A stretch of 16,706 nt of DNA, taken from NCBI GenBank assembly GCA_910579505.1, contig CAJTTZ010000028.1, positions 1 to 16,706 on the forward strand, given 5' to 3'. Positions 12,840 to 16,706 of this stretch are shown one piece after another. Below the pieces are notes generated by a model. The model ran no database searches and was not told where the DNA came from. It saw only the letters and a list, made by a program, of their open reading frames with translations. Made by a program: the position numbers and the translations under genes. The DNA is from an uncultured Lachnospiraceae bacterium. GTDB lineage: Bacteria > Bacillota > Clostridia > Lachnospirales > Lachnospiraceae. Within the stretch, counting starts at the first letter, position 1. Each line of letters begins with the position of its first letter.

Positions 12840-15800
12840 CTATTTTTCCTGTTTTTCTTCTTCCTGACGTTTCCTTCTCCGAATGACGAAATAAATAATC
12901 AGTGCAAGTGCAAGGATAACCGCCAGCCAGATAAAGTAACATATCCCCAAAAAGGTCGGGCAGATATGGCAGAGTCCGCACTTGGCATCTGCTCCTGCGC
13001 TGTCCGTCTGCACGTAGGCGATGGCGTAGCTTGAAAACAGTTCCGTGCTGATGGTGATGGTCTCCAGCTTATCGTCTATGTCGTTCATAAAGGTATATTC
13101 GCCGTTATGGGCGCGGATAATGTAATACTCCCTGCCGTCACTTAGCAGTTTCTCCGGGATGTTGACCACGACCTCTATGGGTTCGTCCGTCTCGGTGATG
13201 GCGTTCCAGTCTCCGGCTCCGATCCTGATGAACATGGAGATGTCAACGTACATGCCGAGTACGAGTCCGGGTACTTCTTCGCTGTATGCCTCAATGCCGC
13301 TCCCGATCACTTCCTTATCCTGTGCGGGTACTTTCTCGGAGATATCCGTCACGTCTATCCGAATCTCTATTGTCTCGCCGCCGTTTACAAGTGCCTGCTG
13401 GTCGGACGTCAGTACCGCCTTTACGACTGCTCCGATGTCCGCCACGGCTGCGGTGCATTTTTCTTCCTCGCATACCACGGTCACGATGACCGTGCCGTTT
13501 CCGAGTCTCACTTCCGCCTGTTGTGCCGGGGTGCCTTTGGTCTGTCCGATGTCTGTGCTTTCCGCCGTATCCGTTCCTGTGCCGTCCGGCTCTGGTGTCT
13601 CCGTGCCGGGTTCTTTCTCCGGCTCCGTGCTTTCTTCCGGCGCGGCTGTTTCTTCTTTCTTAGGTCTTGTTCCGGGTCTGCTCTCCGGCTGTTTTTCCGC
13701 CGTGGGTGTGCCGGGTGCCTGTTCCGGCGGTGTGGGTTTGGCAGGCGGGGTTACGGGCGGTCTGGGTGACGGGTTATCCGGGTTTGTGTCCTCCGGCTTG
13801 GGTGCAGGGTTATCCGGCTCCGGGTCGTCCCCCTTGTCTTTGTCCCCTCCGTCTGCGGGTTTTCCGGGCTTCTTCGCCACGCCCTCCACAGTGACGGTCT
13901 TATTCTCCCTGATATCGCTGATGGTATAGGTATAAGGCTCCTGCGCCGTCAGTTCCACTTCCATGCCGTTTACTTTCACCGCGAAGTCAGCGGTTTTCTG
14001 GTAGCCGTTGCTTAATGTAAATCGGAAGGTGAAGCTGTCGCCCTCCCTGACGGGACTCTGGCTGCCTGTCTCCGCGGACAGGGTATAGCCTGTGCCTGTC
14101 TGTAAGGTGACGGTATATACCGTGGTATAGACCGCATAGACAGTCATGTCTGCCGTGATATTTGTGAATACGGCGGGCGTTGTCCCCTGTTCGTCCATAT
14201 ACCATGCGCCTATGGCATTTTCCTTCGCCGGCACGGGCGGGATATCCGTCAATGCCGCGCCGTAATCCACGGATACCTCTCTGTATTTCTGCCCGTCCGC
14301 CATAAAGGTCACTACAATCTGATAAGCGCCTATCTCTGCCGGGTCGCTGTTCTCGCTGGCAAAGTTAGAGGTTCCTGCCTTGACGCGCACGGTATAGGTG
14401 CCGGGTGCAAGCCCTGTGATCTGTCCGTTTCCGTCTGCTGTATGGCTCACCCATGTCTTTCCGCCGTCCGTGGAAACCTCGTAGGCAGTACCGGCGGTAA
14501 GGTCAGTCAGTTTCCCGGTGCCGCCCGGCGCAGTCACATCTACGCCTTTGGGCGTGGGTTTCGCGGGTCTTGCCGGGACGGGAAGGCTCTGGATGTCGCT
14601 GTCCAGCTTATCCTTGTCATTGCCGTTTCGCCTGATGGACAGGGTGGTGCCGAACCACTCCTCTTTGATGGGCAGGGTGCCGTCGGCACCTGCGGTTATG
14701 ATATCGTTGTTTATGGTGTATGCCGCGCCGGGTACAAAACCGGTCAGTGTCTCTTTGGTGTAGTCAATACGGATATCCGGCTTCTCGTACTTGGTGGCGG
14801 GTTTCGCCCCGATGGTGACCGTTGCGGTCCCGCTCTGGAAGCTGGCGTTTCCTGTCTCCACAGCCTTGATGCGTATCTCGTACGCCCCTGCGGGAAGGTT
14901 TTCTATCTTCGTTCCGCTTGGCGTGGCTTCTTTCCACGCACCGAAACTGCCGTCCGTGTTCTTTACCCGGTATTCGTAGGTGGTGCCGGAGGTCAATCCT
15001 GTGATGGCGCCGTCCGTGGCTGCGGGGTAGGACGCGTCCGTCTTGCCGGGCGTGGGTTTCGCCCGGCGTGCCGGGACGGGTACTGCCGTTGTCAGGCTCG
15101 CCGGGATGATGCCCTTTGCGGGATAGCGGATATATATGGTCTGCCCCATGTAGGCGGTCACGTCACCTCCGCTTACGGGGTTCTGGCATCCTGCATCAAT
15201 AAACGCCTCGATGCCGTCCGTCAGTGTAAGTGTCTCCGCCTTGTAGCCGATTACCAGTTTTTCTTTCGTGGGCGCGGCGGGCATGGTGGCGATCTGCGCC
15301 TCATTGCTCTCCAAGGACGCAAAGCTTGAGTCTGTCGCCGGGTAGTATGCCTTGAATTGATAAATAGTCTTTTGTGCCAGTCCCGTAAATGCGGTGCTGT
15401 CCTGCCAGTTCCCTGTTCCATCCGTGCGGCGGTACTGTGCGCCGGTGATGGTCTTTAGGGTAATGCTGCTGTCCGTGCGGGCATCCAGTTCCGGGGCATC
15501 CGGCGCAGCAGGTCTTGCCGGAATGGGCAGGCTCTGCGCGGGGCTGTCGGTGGTCTCATTGCCGTTGCCCTTCTTGATGATACTTACGGTGTTACCAAAC
15601 CAGCCGTCTATGATCGGGATGCAGCCGTCCGTGTCCGCCGTGTATTCGGTGCCGCCTATGTCATATGTTCCACCCGGCACAAGTTTGGTCAGCTTTTCCT
15701 GCCGGTAGTCGATCTCTGCCGCAGGCTGTTTCTCCGGTCCCTTGACTTTTACAGGGATGCCCTCTGTTGTGGTCGTATTTCCCGCGTTGTCCGTGGCGGT

Positions 15801-16706
15801 GACCGTGATCTCCGTGATGCCCGTGGGTATCTGTGACGCGGGGATATCAAAAATAACTTCCGTCTTTAATGCGTCTGCAGCAACATTGACAGTCTGCTCC
15901 TCGCCGTCCTCCCCGACTTGATAGGTGATAGAGGCAATTCCCGCTGAGATGGCATTGTCCGGGTCGTCCTTTACCGTCACCTTGATGTCCGTGGGGGTAT
16001 CGTAGTAATCCGTCTTGGCATTGGTGGTGATGGTCGGCGGGGTATCTTCCACGATCACGCCGCCCGCGCCTTCCGTGCCTATGGTCACGCTGTCGGCGGC
16101 ATTGCCCGCCTTGTCAGTACAGTTAATGGTGATAATCCCGCGGAAATCCTTGTCAAAGGTAATCTTCGCCTCGCCGTCCTTAACCTCCGCCGTCTCTGTC
16201 TTTTCGCTGGCGCTGTCAAGGGTGCCGTCCGCCTTTCTGGGCGTCTGTTTGTAGCTGATCTGCGTCACGCCGCTGCCTGTGTCCGTAACCGGCACATGAA
16301 CGACCATGCTTGTTTTGCCGACGATCCAATCCCAGAGGTTTAGATGCACCGCATTATCATAGGTAAGTGTGCCGATCACGGGTTTTGTCTGATCCAGTTT
16401 TACCGTAAATGTGTCACTCTCGGAAAAATTGCTTGCCGCATCTACTGCCTTGAACTGATAAGTATGTCCCTTCCCCGGCTCACGCTCTCCCTCCAGAACA
16501 GGGGTATAATCATACGTCATACTGCCTGTGCCGCCTGAGAAACCGTCTACTTTTATATAGCCTTTTCCGTCAACGCTCACCCACAGTTCGGTCACGCCTA
16601 CGCCGTCATACAGTTTCAGTGGAATTGTGGTCTGATCATTTGTCCAGTCCGTGGGCAGGGTCACGTTATCCTGCAGTACGGGCTTAGCGGGTGCGGTTTC
16701 GTCTTT
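12840..16706 (-). CDS. giant surface protein with Ig-like and repeat domains, membrane anchored (partial, N-terminus outside window)
   Basis: The frame is open to the right edge, so the start and any signal peptide lie outside; 1288 residues are visible. In order: Ig-like domains with KPVIGTLTYDN, CTDKAGNAAD and TATDNAGNTT signatures. Next come two copies of an ~60-residue unit (EIDYRQEKLTKLVPGGTYDI and RIDYTKETLTGFVPGAAYTI, each with a WFG core and ending SLP-PARP), alternating with fibronectin-like segments. Then an InlB-like repeat (VTFMADGQKYREVSVDYGAA, TVYAVYTTVYTVTL) and a long Pro/Glu/Thr stalk (~13530-13880). Last are a compact domain, a Cys-rich CGLCHICP, one membrane helix and a basic tail RRRKRQEEEKQEK. 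No LPXTG sortase motif is present, so it is membrane-anchored. The likely role is adhesion or matrix contact at the cell surface, inferred from architecture. It lies upstream of the agr-like operon on the same strand. Confidence 0.85.
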   Translation of the reverse strand, partial: KDETAPAKPVLQDNVTLPTDWTNDQTTIPLKLYDGVGVTELWVSVDGKGYIKVDGFSGGTGSMTYDYTPVLEGEREPGKGHTYQFKAVDAASNFSESDTFTVKLDQTKPVIGTLTYDNAVHLNLWDWIVGKTSMVVHVPVTDTGSGVTQISYKQTPRKADGTLDSASEKTETAEVKDGEAKITFDKDFRGIITINCTDKAGNAADSVTIGTEGAGGVIVEDTPPTITTNAKTDYYDTPTDIKVTVKDDPDNAISAGIASITYQVGEDGEEQTVNVAADALKTEVIFDIPASQIPTGITEITVTATDNAGNTTTTEGIPVKVKGPEKQPAAEIDYRQEKLTKLVPGGTYDIGGTEYTADTDGCIPIIDGWFGNTVSIIKKGNGNETTDSPAQSLPIPARPAAPDAPELDARTDSSITLKTITGAQYRRTDGTGNWQDSTAFTGLAQKTIYQFKAYYPATDSSFASLESNEAQIATMPAAPTKEKLVIGYKAETLTLTDGIEAFIDAGCQNPVSGGDVTAYMGQTIYIRYPAKGIIPASLTTAVPVPARRAKPTPGKTDASYPAATDGAITGLTSGTTYEYRVKNTDGSFGAWKEATPSGTKIENLPAGAYEIRIKAVETGNASFQSGTATVTIGAKPATKYEKPDIRIDYTKETLTGFVPGAAYTINNDIITAGADGTLPIKEEWFGTTLSIRRNGNDKDKLDSDIQSLPVPARPAKPTPKGVDVTAPGGTGKLTDLTAGTAYEVSTDGGKTWVSHTADGNGQITGLAPGTYTVRVKAGTSNFASENSDPAEIGAYQIVVTFMADGQKYREVSVDYGAALTDIPPVPAKENAIGAWYMDEQGTTPAVFTNITADMTVYAVYTTVYTVTLQTGTGYTLSAETGSQSPVREGDSFTFRFTLSNGYQKTADFAVKVNGMEVELTAQEPYTYTISDIRENKTVTVEGVAKKPGKPADGGDKDKGDDPEPDNPAPKPEDTNPDNPSPRPPVTPPAKPTPPEQAPGTPTAEKQPESRPGTRPKKEETAAPEESTEPEKEPGTETPEPDGTGTDTAESTDIGQTKGTPAQQAEVRLGNGTVIVTVVCEEEKCTAAVADIGAVVKAVLTSDQQALVNGGETIEIRIDVTDISEKVPAQDKEVIGSGIEAYSEEVPGLVLGMYVDISMFIRIGAGDWNAITETDEPIEVVVNIPEKLLSDGREYYIIRAHNGEYTFMNDIDDKLETITISTELFSSYAIAYVQTDSAGADAKCGLCHICPTFLGICYFIWLAVILALALIIYFVIRRRKRQEEEKQEK

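Noticed and set aside
13159..13929. Long open frame on the plus strand, 256 aa
   Set aside because: It is antisense to the Pro/Glu/Thr stalk and C-terminal domain of the surface protein. Its Ser/Pro/Gly-rich composition is the mirror of that repetitive coding sequence, and it has no ribosome site.
14442..15329. Long open frame on the plus strand, 295 aa
   Set aside because: It lies fully antisense to the repeat region of the surface protein and has no recognisable domain; it is a by-product of the GC-rich repeats.
1..16706. CRISPR arrays, tRNA or rRNA genes
   Set aside because: No regularly spaced repeats of CRISPR type, no cloverleaf-like segments and no rRNA-like stretches were recognised on reading both strands.

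Overview
The window looks like a gut-type clostridial Firmicute, most likely Lachnospiraceae. This rests on tandem large serine recombinases, an agr-type peptide-signalling locus with a LytTR regulator, strong AGGAGG ribosome sites, and a very large surface protein with a proline-rich stalk and C-terminal membrane anchor. No taxonomic marker gene is present, so the assignment is an inference. Nearly all genes lie on the minus strand. About 1-2070 is strikingly AT-rich; the rest has balanced composition.

Layout from left to right. (1) 1-2070: an AT-rich block with one DUF3800-like gene and a small membrane peptide. (2) 2203-7055: a mobile-element integration module read leftward. It encodes a 160-aa companion protein, a 32-aa membrane peptide, a 51-aa helical protein, an intact large serine recombinase, a recombinase-like protein with no catalytic domain, and a third recombinase that is a pseudogene (catalytic region deleted, C-terminus frameshifted). 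(3) 7142-7700: no convincing gene. (4) 7805-8384: a Phd/YefM-RelE/ParE toxin-antitoxin pair on the plus strand. (5) 8425-9407: a sigma-70 region 4-like gene with an unusual leader, and a divergent small pseudogene. (6) 9506-12675: an agr-like quorum-sensing locus in the order xre, agrA, agrC, agrD, agrB, ending in a strong terminator. (7) 12840-16706: the 3' part of a giant surface protein gene that runs off the right edge.

The most notable reading is a small peptide-signalling circuit. AgrB and AgrD look intact, and the agrDB promoter carries an 11-bp direct repeat at a 21-bp period, as expected for a LytTR regulator. A diverged copy, with the -35 box at the identical distance, precedes the sigma-like gene. 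That gene's ribosome site lies inside a 16-bp hairpin. The signal therefore probably feeds a second regulator that is also controlled at translation. Yet the response regulator lacks the start of its receiver domain and the sensor kinase has a premature stop near its C-terminus. In this genome the signal may be made but not properly sensed.

Several genes (third recombinase, agrA, agrC, the small gene at 9120) carry independent lesions. This suggests a decaying accessory region, or base-level and assembly errors that need checking. All family assignments come from reading motifs; no database search was run.
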